Below are positions 28,361-36,142 of a stretch of DNA of 64,000 nt, one piece after another. Position numbers and translations under genes: made by a program. Positions within the stretch are counted from its first letter, which is position 1. Each line of letters begins with the position of its first letter. The stretch is from Streptomyces sp. AC1-42W (lineage in GTDB: Bacteria; Actinomycetota; Actinomycetes; Streptomycetales; Streptomycetaceae), in NCBI RefSeq assembly GCF_003248355.1, contig NZ_QKWY01000001.1, positions 124,001-188,000 on the forward strand. The letters are read 5' to 3'. The notes below the pieces were generated by a model, which searched no databases, was not told where the DNA came from, and was given only the letters and a program-made list of their open reading frames with translations.

Positions 28361-29891
28361 CAACGTCGCTCTATTAGATGGCCGTCGCCATGTCTTTGAG
28401 TGTCGGTGACGTCGTTTCCTGCGGGGCGAGTTGCAGGGGTCTCGGCTTCGCCCGCGGCTTGCGTGGTCGTCGTTCTTCGGGGAAGAGCGAGAGGCTGATC
28501 GTGTGGGTGACCTTGGTGGTGGCGGGCTCGTCCGGTTTGAGGGTGCGGTATCCGGTGGTGCTGCGTTTGGTGGCGCGGGGTGCGGCACGTCCGGGGCGGG
28601 GACGGACGGCCTCGCGGGTCAGGTCGGCCTGGATGTCACGGATCCTGGCGGCCAGTTGCCGAGGGGGGAAAGTCCGCGCCGACGGAACGTCGGGCGGCGG
28701 CGAGGGTGTTCTTGAAGCTGATGTGCGAGACGGGGAGGTTCGCGTGGTGGGCGGCGTCCACGGCCAGGTCGTGTACGGCCTGGTAGACGCAGAGCATGGC
28801 CCACAGTTCCTGCTCGACCATGGCGGGACTGTTGGACCGGAGGGTCGCGGTGCGTCCTCCCCGCTGTTCGATCTTGATGTGCTTGAAGATCGTCTCGCTG
28901 GTCCAGCGGGCGGTGTACAGCTCTGCCAGCTCTGCGGCGGGTGCCGCCTCGGGGTCCAGGAGCGTGGTGATCAGGCAGAACAGCTCCGAGGTCTCCTCAC
29001 TGTCGCCGTCCGCGCCGATCGTGGTGGTGACCACGGTGTACTCCACGGCGCGCACGGTGATCCGGGCGCCGCGCGGCCCGTTCAGGCGGGTGAGGAAGGT
29101 GCCGTCGGCCAGAACCTCATGCGGCCGCAGGGTGAAGGAATCCGAGACCCGCCACAGGAGTTCGGCCCCGGTGACCGCGGCTGCCCGCCACAGCTCATAG
29201 GCTGGAAAGCCCCGGTCGGCCATCAACAGGATGCCTTCCCGCAGGTGCACCAGGAGGCGGGCGGCCAAGGTGCGCTCGCCGACGGCGAAGGAGTCGAAGA
29301 CCGCACCGATCAACGCCTTCGTGCCGCACTCCACCAGCGCGAGGAGCCTCACCTGCGGGTACGGTCCAGGCCGATTTCCGTTGGAGGCACGGGTGTAGGC
29401 GGCAGCGTTCGCCTCGCTGTCAGGAACGTCCAGCAGTGTGCCGTCCATGGAGGTCAGCCGCAGCCCGCGCCAGAAAGCCCCCGGCGTGGCCGCAGTGCCG
29501 GTGCAACCGGCGACCCGGTCGAAGAGCAGTCGCAGCGGCCCCGCACCCAGCCGGGCCCGCGCCGTTGTCAGAGACCCCGTGCGCGCCGGACGCCACACCT
29601 CCCGCGCCCGGCGCGGCCAGTGCTCCACCAACTCCCGCAGCACCAGGCCGTATCCGTCACCGCTGAACAGCCACATCGTCAGGACGAAATACACCATCAG
29701 CCGGGCCGGCAACGACCGGGTCCGCTCCTCGCGCGCCCCCGCCTCATCGACCACGAAGTCGACCAGCTCGGGCGTGAACGTACGCGACAGCACCCCCATC
29801 CGGACCCGCTCCGGGTACGTCTCACCAACTATGTGATCTCTCGGCACAAGACCGAGACTCTACGCGATCATGAACTAAGCGAGCGACGTTG
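28361..29891 (-). mobile_element. IS4-family insertion sequence, copy 2 (inverted)
   Basis: 1531 bp, the same length as copy 1, with the same terminal repeats and an identical transposase translation, in the opposite orientation. It is flanked by its own perfect 10-bp duplication GGTTCAGGCC (28351-28360 and 29892-29901), different from that of copy 1, so the two insertions were independent. It splits a lipoprotein gene. Confidence 0.93.
28374..29847 (-). CDS. IS4-family transposase, frame broken near the C terminus (copy 2)
   Basis: Same protein as copy 1: 403 aa in the first frame (29847 down to 28636) with all DDE residues, then the six-base homopolymer (here a G run on the plus strand near 28663-28668) where the frame shifts, and the remaining ~87 codons to a stop at the inner end of the terminal repeat. 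Both copies carrying the identical break argues that it predates at least one transposition. Confidence 0.85.
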
Positions 29892-30175
29892 GGTTCAGGC
29901 CAGTTGAAACCACGTTCCTTCATGCACAAGTAGGCCAGCTCCTGAACTGCAAGGTCATTCACTTTGGCCTGCTCAGGCGATTCCACATACGCGTCCATGG
30001 GAAGCCTGATATCGGATCCCTGCATTACCACACCTCCCGAGGATCTGGGATTACCGCGTTCTGTTGGCGTAGTGTGTGGGTCAGACGGCACAGTAGCCGA
30101 AGAGCAACCAGTCACAAAGAGACTGACCATTGGAAGTGCGCAAAAAAAATACCGTCGGAGATTCATGACCTTCAC
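29892..30175 (-). pseudogene. 5' part of an IS-disrupted lipoprotein gene
   Basis: Starts at GTG 30175 or ATG 30166. The N terminus MNLRRYFFCALPMVSLFVTGCSS is a clear lipoprotein signal with lipobox VTGC. The coding part goes on to VQELAYLCMKERGFNWPEP, where IS copy 2 interrupts it at the codon for the last Pro. The present reading continues into the IS and stops there, giving a chimeric 117-aa product. The 3' part lies at 27660-28360. Confidence 0.85.
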
Positions 30176-30183
30176 AAGAAAAA

Positions 30184-30212
30184 GGGCGCCCCACCTTTAT
30201 AGGGAGGGCGCC
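30184..30212 (-). terminator. Rho-independent terminator of the I36-like inhibitor gene
   Basis: Stem GGCGCCC (30185-30191) with GGGCGCC (30206-30212). It is followed on the minus strand by CTTTTTCTT, a real T-run, which is rare in this GC-rich genome. It lies 15 bp after the stop codon. Confidence 0.75.
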
Positions 30213-30226
30213 GCCGACTGTTAATA

Positions 30227-30679
30227 CTAACCGTAGATCGACCCGCAAGTAACATTGAATCGGTGAGAGTTCATATTGTCGTTGGCGAGCCTCCCGTTAC
30301 TCAATCCTACATTCCTGAAAAAAACGCTACCGTTCGGCTTGATCGTGAAACAGGGGCCTGCATAGTTTGAGTTGTAATAAATGGCCACACGGCTGTCCGG
30401 ATCCCCATTGATCGCCCCACTGACGTTCGTAAGGACCCCGTCACCCTTATAGAGGGCCGTACTTGTTCCAGTGTAAGTGATGTTCGCCCATGAACTCCGG
30501 GAATAAAAATCGATCCTCAGCTTTCCGTTGAGATACTGGCCGCCGTTCTCAAACAGACATATCTTGTCGTACGCATACTCGACAGTGCACTCAACCGCCG
30601 ACGCCGAGGGAGCTGCAATAAAACCGAAAGCTCCCGCCGTAGCCGCGACCGTGACGACTGAAGAAATCACCCTTTTCAT
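30227..30679 (-). CDS. Small secreted protein, peptidase-inhibitor family I36-like
   Basis: 150 aa from ATG 30679 (GAAAGG upstream). Signal peptide MKRVISSVVTVAATAGAFGFIAAPSASA, then a mature ~122-residue beta-rich domain with four cysteines (VECTVEY, KICLFENG, GPCFTI, VTCGS). The pattern CLFENGGQYLNGKL...SSWAN...G and YYNSNYAGPCFTIKPNGS...NDNMNSHRF is that of the I36 family (Streptomyces metalloproteinase-inhibitor-like, beta/gamma-crystallin-type fold). It is probably an extracellular inhibitor or stress-type protein. Its AT-rich codon use and place beside IS copies suggest acquisition by transfer. The inhibitor function is by family resemblance only. Confidence 0.8.
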   Translation of the reverse strand: MKRVISSVVTVAATAGAFGFIAAPSASAVECTVEYAYDKICLFENGGQYLNGKLRIDFYSRSSWANITYTGTSTALYKGDGVLTNVSGAINGDPDSRVAIYYNSNYAGPCFTIKPNGSVFFRNVGLSNGRLANDNMNSHRFNVTCGSIYG

Positions 30680-30793
30680 GAAAAGCCTTTCTACGAAATT
30701 GTGGTGGAGCTGTAAAATTTTCATGATCCACATAGCCTTGTCAAGACGACCAAAACGCCAGGTTCCCCTTGATAAGGCATCAAGCTGCAACAA

Positions 30794-31486
30794 CTTGGAT
30801 CATCCCAAACGCAGTCTGTCACGGCAGCTGTAGTACCGGTTCGGCGCTGGTCGGCGACTTATACAGCCAAATTTAGCCATGGGTATGAAACACCACGATC
30901 ACAAGCACTTATGGCGATGTGTCAGTATATTACGGCTTTGATCTGATGAGGTCGCGCGAACCGCTCAGGTCAATGACAGGTGCAGATATCGGCCTGGAAT
31001 CCTCTGTCACGACGCTCCCGATGAAAGCAGAATATGGCCAGCAGGGCAGGGATTATGTGTACCGCCCCCTTGCGGCACCACTACACGCCGTTCGGCGATC
31101 ACCCCACCCCCATGTGGGTCCCGTATGACCCGGTAATATCGCAGGGACGGCAGAGCGTTGACCCCCGCAACTCCACGAGTTCGACCTCAGCGATACGAGA
31201 GCACAGTGCGCACCATCCTCATCTGCGCCAAACACATGTCGGGGTCTCATCACACACAAGTGAGGTCAACTTCATCAGGCAGTTCCGCCGACGCAGCTGA
31301 TTCGTCTTTCTGGCCGGCGACGACTTGCTCAACCGTCGGTTATCTCATAAGAACTACTGACTCAGAGAACTAGCAGCTTACCCATTTTTCGAGAACGGGA
31401 GAGACTCAGTCGATCTGCATCAAGAAGTCGAAGCTCTCTACCATCCGAGGCCCTGGGTGATTCGAAAGATAACTCCGGACCCTCTA
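30794..31486. other. AT-richer stretch without a supportable gene
   Basis: Between the inhibitor gene and the IS630 element. Short open frames exist on the plus strand (30919-31373), but none has a ribosome site, coding-like composition or recognisable product. It is probably decayed island DNA. Confidence 0.5.
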
Positions 31487-32658
31487 GTGTCTTGTGATCT
31501 GGTTCATGTCACCTGAAGCTCTTTGGTTCGTTGGACACTGTGTGAACCTCTCTTCGGAACAGGCCGCGGAATTGCGGACGTTGGCGGCGGACCGGCATGT
31601 GACTGCGGATGTGGCTCTGCGAGCCCGCATCGTGTTGTGGGCGGGCGAGGGCCGCCGCCGTAAGGACATCGCCGAACTGGCGGGGGTGTCCGCCCGAACG
31701 GTGGACCGCACCAGGACCCGGTACGTGGAGAACGGTGTGGCGGGCCTGGTGGAAAGGAAGCGCGGTGGCGGAAAGGAGCAGGTGCCGCCGCAGACCCGCA
31801 GCCGGGTGATCGCGCTGACGCGGATGACTCCGCCACCGGAATCGGGACTGTCGCACTGGTCCACGCGCACACTGGCCGATCACCTGAAGCGGCGCGAGGG
31901 CATCAAGGTGTCCTTCCACTACATCGCCCGTGTCTGGCGGGAGGAGAACCTGAAGCCGCACCGGTCGGGCACTTTCAAACTGTCGAAAGACCCGGCGTTC
32001 GCGGAGAAGGTCGCCGATATCGTCGGTCTGTACCTGGACCCGCCCGGGGGCGCTGTCGTCCTGTCGGTCGACGAGAAGACGCAGGTGCAGGCGTTGGACA
32101 GGACCCAGCCGGTGCTGCCCGTGGCCTTCGCCGCCACCGAGAAGCGCACCCACGACTACGTGCGGCACGGCACCACGAACCTGTTCGCCGCGCTGAATAT
32201 CGCCACCGGCGAAGTACTCGGCGAATGCAAGCCGAACCGGAACGGGGCGAACTTCCTGGCCTTCCTGAAGAAGGTGGTGAAACCGCACGCCGGCAAGGAG
32301 ATCCATATCGTGCTGGACAACCTGTCCACGCACACCACCCCGGACGTGATGGCGTGGCTGGAGAAGAACCCTCACGTGCACTTCCATTTCACCCCCGTCG
32401 GCTCTTCCTGGCTGAACCAGATCGAGATCTGGTTCGGGATCATCACCCGGCAGTCCATCCGTCGCGGCACCTTCTCCAGTGTCCACGTCCTGGTCAAGCA
32501 GATCCGCGACTACATCAACTCCTGGAACCAGAACCCGAAACCCTTCACCTGGACCGCGACCACCGGCGAGATCCTCGCAAAGGTCCGGCTCGTCGCGACC
32601 AGAGTGAGGAAACTCGTCAATAACAACTCGAACTGACACGAACCGGATCACAAGACAC
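31487..32658 (+). mobile_element. IS630-family insertion sequence
   Basis: 1172 bp. Ends GTGTCTTGTGATCTGG (left) and the complement CCGGATCACAAGACAC (right) form a near-perfect inverted repeat of about 26 bp. It is flanked by TA on both sides (31485-31486 and 32659-32660), the TA duplication typical of IS630/mariner elements. Confidence 0.93.
31506..32636 (+). CDS. IS630-family transposase, apparently intact
   Basis: About 376 aa from ATG 31506 (a GTG at 31494 inside the terminal repeat is also possible). N-terminal HTH (DIAELAGVSARTVDRTRTRYVENGVAGL). DDE domain with SVDEKTQVQAL, IVLDNLSTH and the final Glu in SSWLNQIEIWFG. The frame is uninterrupted and close to the full element length, so this copy could be active. 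Confidence 0.92.
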   Translation: MSPEALWFVGHCVNLSSEQAAELRTLAADRHVTADVALRARIVLWAGEGRRRKDIAELAGVSARTVDRTRTRYVENGVAGLVERKRGGGKEQVPPQTRSRVIALTRMTPPPESGLSHWSTRTLADHLKRREGIKVSFHYIARVWREENLKPHRSGTFKLSKDPAFAEKVADIVGLYLDPPGGAVVLSVDEKTQVQALDRTQPVLPVAFAATEKRTHDYVRHGTTNLFAALNIATGEVLGECKPNRNGANFLAFLKKVVKPHAGKEIHIVLDNLSTHTTPDVMAWLEKNPHVHFHFTPVGSSWLNQIEIWFGIITRQSIRRGTFSSVHVLVKQIRDYINSWNQNPKPFTWTATTGEILAKVRLVATRVRKLVNNNSN

Positions 32659-32929
32659 TAGCGGCTCCGGCGAAACGGATTACTCCCTGTTATTCGTGGC
32701 CCAAGTGCCGCGAGCAAGTAAGAAGCCGGGTATATGCGGTGCTGAATCCAACGGTCGAAGGTCACGCTACGAGCTCTTAGGATGCCTCCTGTAGATTGTT
32801 ATTCAGCCCGGATAGATGAGGCAGGCGGGTCAACGATTGGTGCGTATGCAGTACCGGTCATTTACTTTCGGGGACGGACTGGTTTGAATACGTGTAAGGT
32901 CGATGACGGCGGGGGGGGGCTTGGAGCCA

Positions 32930-33634
32930 ATGGCTGATGATCTTTGTCGGACGACCGACCAGGATCTATTGGCTCGGCACGTCGCCGGTGATCCGGAAGC
33001 CTTCGGGGAGCTGGCGCGACGTCACCGCGACCGTCTTTGGGCCGTGGCCCTGCGGACACTGGGCGACCGGGAGGAAGCCGCCGACGTGGTCCAGGACGCC
33101 CTGGTGTCCGCCTTTCGCGCCGCCCATACCTTCCGCGGCCAGTCCGCCGTCACCACCTGGCTGCACCGCATCACGGTGAACGCCTGCCTCGACCGGGTCC
33201 GCAAGGCCGCGTCACGGAAAACCTCGCCGGTCGACGATCCGGAACGACTGGACCAGCTCCTGGAGCCCCACGAGTCGGCGGAGGCACCGGCGGAGCGCCA
33301 CGACCTCCACCGCGAACTCCTGGCGGCCCTAGCCACACTCCCCGCCGAACAACGCGCGGCCCTCGTCCTCGTGGACATGCAGGGATACCCGGTGGCCGAG
33401 ACCGCCCACATCCTCGACGTACCCGTGGGCACCGTGAAGAGCCGGTGCGCCAGAGGACGCGCCCGCCTGGCCCCTCTGCTGGCCCACCTCCGCAGCGACG
33501 GAGGTGACCGCGAACCGGCAGCCGAGCCGCAAGGGAACCGGACTCGCAGAACATCCGTCCCACCGGCAGCCGGGCCACGAGACACCGACACCAGCGGTCC
33601 CACAGCGATGAAGGGCGGAGGTGGACACCGATGA
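32930..33634 (+). CDS. sigM: ECF sigma factor SigM
   Basis: 234 aa from ATG 32930 with GGAG 6 nt upstream; another ATG at 32903 precedes a run of nine G and is less likely. Region 2: DPEAFGELARRHRDRLWAVALRTLGDREEAADVVQDALVSAFRAAHTF. Region 4: LPAEQRAALVLVDMQGYPVAETAHILDVPVGTVKSRCARGRARL. The C-terminal tail is disordered. The actinobacterial order sigM, anti-sigma, trxB, trxA is conserved. It overlaps the anti-sigma gene by ATGA, so translation is coupled. 32661-32929 upstream holds no gene, and I see no clear ECF promoter there. The IS630 insertion lies 271 bp upstream and may have changed its promoter. Confidence 0.93.
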   Translation: MADDLCRTTDQDLLARHVAGDPEAFGELARRHRDRLWAVALRTLGDREEAADVVQDALVSAFRAAHTFRGQSAVTTWLHRITVNACLDRVRKAASRKTSPVDDPERLDQLLEPHESAEAPAERHDLHRELLAALATLPAEQRAALVLVDMQGYPVAETAHILDVPVGTVKSRCARGRARLAPLLAHLRSDGGDREPAAEPQGNRTRRTSVPPAAGPRDTDTSGPTAMKGGGGHR

Positions 33635-34602
33635 CATCAACAGCCGACATGACCCAGCACCCGGATGTCTCGGAGATCTCCGACCTGACCGAGGGCCTGC
33701 TCTCCGACCTCCGCGCCGCCGAGGTGCGCGACCACACCGCTGTCTGCGAACCCTGCGAAGACGTTCTCGCGTCGCTGGAGGAGATCCGCGGGCTGCTCGA
33801 CGATCTGCCCACGCCGGAGCCCATGCCTGCAGTCATCGCCGAACGCCTCGATGCCGCCCTCGCCGCCGAGGCCCTGGCCCGGCTCACGGAATCGGGCCCG
33901 GCCGCCGATGTTTCACGTGAAACCAAGCCCCAGCCCATAGCCCCAGTCTCCTCATCGCGGCCGGAATCGGCGGGCCGGCCGGCCGGGCACGCCCGTGCGG
34001 GTACCGGGCCGGGTCGCCGTACCGGACGCCACCGGCACCGCACCGCCGTACTCGCCACCGCGTTCGGGGCCGCTGCCCTGGCCGGCATGGGTGTCTTCCT
34101 GCTCCAGAACATGCCTGCCGCCCAGAGCAGCAGCAACGCCCCCGCACTGAGCCGGGACACCGCAGCCGAAGGCCGTTCCACCACGTTCACCCAGTCCTCT
34201 CTCCAGGACCAGGTACACGCTCTGCTGGAACCGCACGCCGCCCCGCCCACCGCCCCGGACTCGGGCTCCAAGGAGCACGCCCCGTCCGTCGGATCGAAGT
34301 CCTCCCCCCAGAGCGAGCCTTCACTCCAGACGGCCCCCTCCGACTCCACAGCGTCCGACTCCCCGTTCCGCGCGCCCTCTGTGACGGTTCCGGAGTGCGT
34401 GACGAAGGGCATCGGGCAGGACACCCCCGCCCTCGCCATCGAGAAGGGCACCTACGAAGGCGTCGCCGCGTTCCTCGTCGTCCTGCCGCACCCCACGGAC
34501 CCGACCAGCGTCCAGGCCTATGTGGTGGATGCCGCCTGTGTCGGCGCCGAGCCCCCCACCAAGGGAAAGCTGCTGCTGACACACCCCTACACACGTCCCT
34601 GA
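33631..34602 (+). CDS. rsmA: Membrane anti-sigma factor of SigM, ZAS type
   Basis: 323 aa. The cytoplasmic N terminus carries the zinc anti-sigma motif H35-x3-C39-x2-C42 (HTAVCEPC) with His10 as a possible fourth ligand. One membrane helix (TAVLATAFGAAALAGMGVFLL, about 147-168) leads to a Ser/Pro-rich extracytoplasmic part ending in a small domain with VTVPECVTKGIG...VVDAACVG. It is translated coupled to sigM (ATGA overlap). A parS site lies inside it: codons 94-98 encode VSRET from GTTTCACGTGAAAC. It presumably holds SigM at the membrane and releases it on envelope stress. Confidence 0.88.
   Translation: MTSTADMTQHPDVSEISDLTEGLLSDLRAAEVRDHTAVCEPCEDVLASLEEIRGLLDDLPTPEPMPAVIAERLDAALAAEALARLTESGPAADVSRETKPQPIAPVSSSRPESAGRPAGHARAGTGPGRRTGRHRHRTAVLATAFGAAALAGMGVFLLQNMPAAQSSSNAPALSRDTAAEGRSTTFTQSSLQDQVHALLEPHAAPPTAPDSGSKEHAPSVGSKSSPQSEPSLQTAPSDSTASDSPFRAPSVTVPECVTKGIGQDTPALAIEKGTYEGVAAFLVVLPHPTDPTSVQAYVVDAACVGAEPPTKGKLLLTHPYTRP
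33910..33923. other. parS: parS site inside the anti-sigma gene
   Basis: Exact GTTTCACGTGAAAC, read in frame as Val-Ser-Arg-Glu-Thr in the linker of the anti-sigma protein. Confidence 0.88.
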
Positions 34603-34630
34603 CAGCACACTGCAGCCGCCCCGACACATC

Positions 34631-34657
34631 GGGAATGCATCCCCCATAAAATCCGTT
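34631..34657 (+). promoter_or_regulatory. SigR-type promoter of trxB-trxA
   Basis: GGGAAT at 34631-34636 and GTT at 34655-34657, spaced 18 nt. This matches the Streptomyces SigR consensus GGAAT-N18-GTT. It is 77 bp before the trxB start. SigR is the thiol-oxidative-stress sigma factor and trxBA is a known target. Confidence 0.75.
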
Positions 34658-34733
34658 GGGTGGGGTGAGAGTCGTTGAACCGGCCCCAGTAGGCGTGGAC
34701 AGTAGGCAGTCTGCAGAGACGAGGAAGAAACCC

Positions 34734-35699
34734 GTGAGCGACGTGCGTAATGTGATCATCATTGGCTCTGGCCCGGCCGGCTACACAGCCGCCCTTTACA
34801 CCGCGCGCGCCTCGCTGAAGCCGCTGGTCTTCGAGGGAGCCGTCACCGCCGGTGGCGCCCTCATGAACACCACCGATGTGGAGAACTTCCCCGGTTTTCA
34901 GGACGGGATCATGGGCCCGGAGCTCATGGACAACATGCGCGCCCAGGCCGAGCGCTTCGGTGCCGAGCTGGTCCCCGACGACGTGGTCTCCGTCGACCTG
35001 ACCGGTGACATCAAGACCGTCACCGACACCGCCGGAACGGTCCACCGTGCCAAGGCGGTCATCGTGACGACGGGCTCGCAGCACCGCAAGCTCGGTCTTC
35101 CCAACGAGGACGCGCTCTCCGGACGCGGCGTCTCCTGGTGCGCGACCTGCGACGGCTTCTTCTTCAAGGACCAGGACATCGCCGTGGTCGGCGGTGGCGA
35201 CACCGCGATGGAGGAGGCGACCTTCCTTTCGCGCTTCGCCAAGTCGGTCACCATCATCCACCGCCGTGACACGCTGCGCGCCTCCAAGACCATGCAGGAA
35301 CGCGCCTTCGCCGACCCGAAGATCAAGTTCGCCTGGGACAGCGAGGTCGCCGGCGTCAACGGCGAGCAGAAGCTGGCCGGGGTGACCCTCCGCAACGCCA
35401 AGACCGGCGAGACGTCCGAGCTGGCCGTGACCGGTCTGTTCATCGCCGTCGGCCACGACCCGCGCACCGAACTGTTCAAGGGGCAGCTCGACCTGGACGA
35501 CGAGGGCTACCTCAAGGTCGCCGCCCCCTCGACGCGCACCAACGTGACCGGGGTCTTCGGCGCCGGCGACGTCGTCGACCACACCTACCGCCAGGCGATC
35601 ACCGCAGCCGGCACCGGCTGCTCCGCCGCCCTCGACGCCGAGCGTTTCCTTGCTGCGCTCGCCGACGACGAGAAGGCCGCTTCCGCAGCCACCGTCTGA
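34734..35699 (+). CDS. trxB: Thioredoxin reductase
   Basis: 321 aa from GTG 34734 (GAGGAAG upstream). FAD site GSGPAG (residues 11-16), redox pair C136-A-T-C139 in [16 protein letters not shown] site [12 protein letters not shown], and C-terminal [29 protein letters not shown]. It reduces thioredoxin with NADPH in the cytoplasm. It is 53 bp from trxA, which is on the same strand. A SigR-type promoter stands upstream. Confidence 0.97.
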   Translation: MSDVRNVIIIGSGPAGYTAALYTARASLKPLVFEGAVTAGGALMNTTDVENFPGFQDGIMGPELMDNMRAQAERFGAELVPDDVVSVDLTGDIKTVTDTAGTVHRAKAVIVTTGSQHRKLGLPNEDALSGRGVSWCATCDGFFFKDQDIAVVGGGDTAMEEATFLSRFAKSVTIIHRRDTLRASKTMQERAFADPKIKFAWDSEVAGVNGEQKLAGVTLRNAKTGETSELAVTGLFIAVGHDPRTELFKGQLDLDDEGYLKVAAPSTRTNVTGVFGAGDVVDHTYRQAITAAGTGCSAALDAERFLAALADDEKAASAATV

Positions 35700-35752
35700 C
35701 CCGCGCCTCATTCACCTCCCCACCCACACCCCACGAAGTTAAGGAGGACGCC

Positions 35753-36082
35753 GTGGCCGGCGCCCTGAAGAACGTGACCGACGACTCCTTCGAGCAGGAT
35801 GTCCTCAAGAGCGACAAGCCGGTTCTGGTGGACTTCTGGGCCGCCTGGTGCGGCCCGTGCCGTCAGATCGCCCCGTCGCTGGAGGCCATCGCGGCGGAGC
35901 ACGGCGAGATCGAGGTCGTGAAGCTCAACATCGACGAGAACCCGGCCACGGCCGCCAAGTACGGCGTCATGTCCATTCCGACGCTGAACGTCTACCAGGG
36001 TGGCGAGGTCGCCAAGACCATCGTGGGCGCCAAGCCGAAGGCCGCGATCCTTCGCGAGCTCTCGGGCTTCATCGTCGAGTAA
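35753..36082 (+). CDS. trxA: Thioredoxin
   Basis: 109 aa from GTG 35753 with a strong AAGGAGGAC site. The active site is WCGPC (C33, C36), with SIPTLNVYQGG carrying the cis-proline. It is a general disulfide reductase, recycled by the upstream trxB product. Its terminator downstream is interrupted by an IS30-family element, and a parS site lies between. Confidence 0.97.
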   Translation: MAGALKNVTDDSFEQDVLKSDKPVLVDFWAAWCGPCRQIAPSLEAIAAEHGEIEVVKLNIDENPATAAKYGVMSIPTLNVYQGGEVAKTIVGAKPKAAILRELSGFIVE

Positions 36083-36102
36083 GGCAGAACCCGCGTCTGC
36101 TT

Positions 36103-36116
36103 GTTTCACGTGAAAC
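36103..36116. other. parS: parS site after trxA
   Basis: Exact GTTTCACGTGAAAC. Its last four bases AAAC also start the left arm of the trxA terminator stem. Confidence 0.88.
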
Positions 36117-36142
36117 GGGCCCGTCCGCCGGCGAATTCGAGG

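Larger units (their letters stand above)
25859..32929. other. Insertion island between the pseudokinase and sigM genes
   Basis: In Streptomyces the pseudokinase gene and sigM are normally neighbours. Here about 7 kb separates them. The non-IS parts (25859-26084, 27616-28360, 29892-31486, 32659-32902) are clearly AT-richer than the flanks. They contain three IS copies, one disrupted lipoprotein gene and one small secreted protein. No integrase or tRNA target is visible. 25859-26084 has no gene I can support. Confidence 0.75.

Noticed and set aside
26085..29891. The two inverted IS4 copies as a composite transposon carrying the lipoprotein fragment
   Set aside because: Each copy has its own, different 10-bp target duplication, and the second copy splits a gene that continues on both sides. 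They are independent insertions.
30919..31373. Short plus-strand open frames in the AT-rich stretch
   Set aside because: No ribosome sites, no coding-like composition and no recognisable product.
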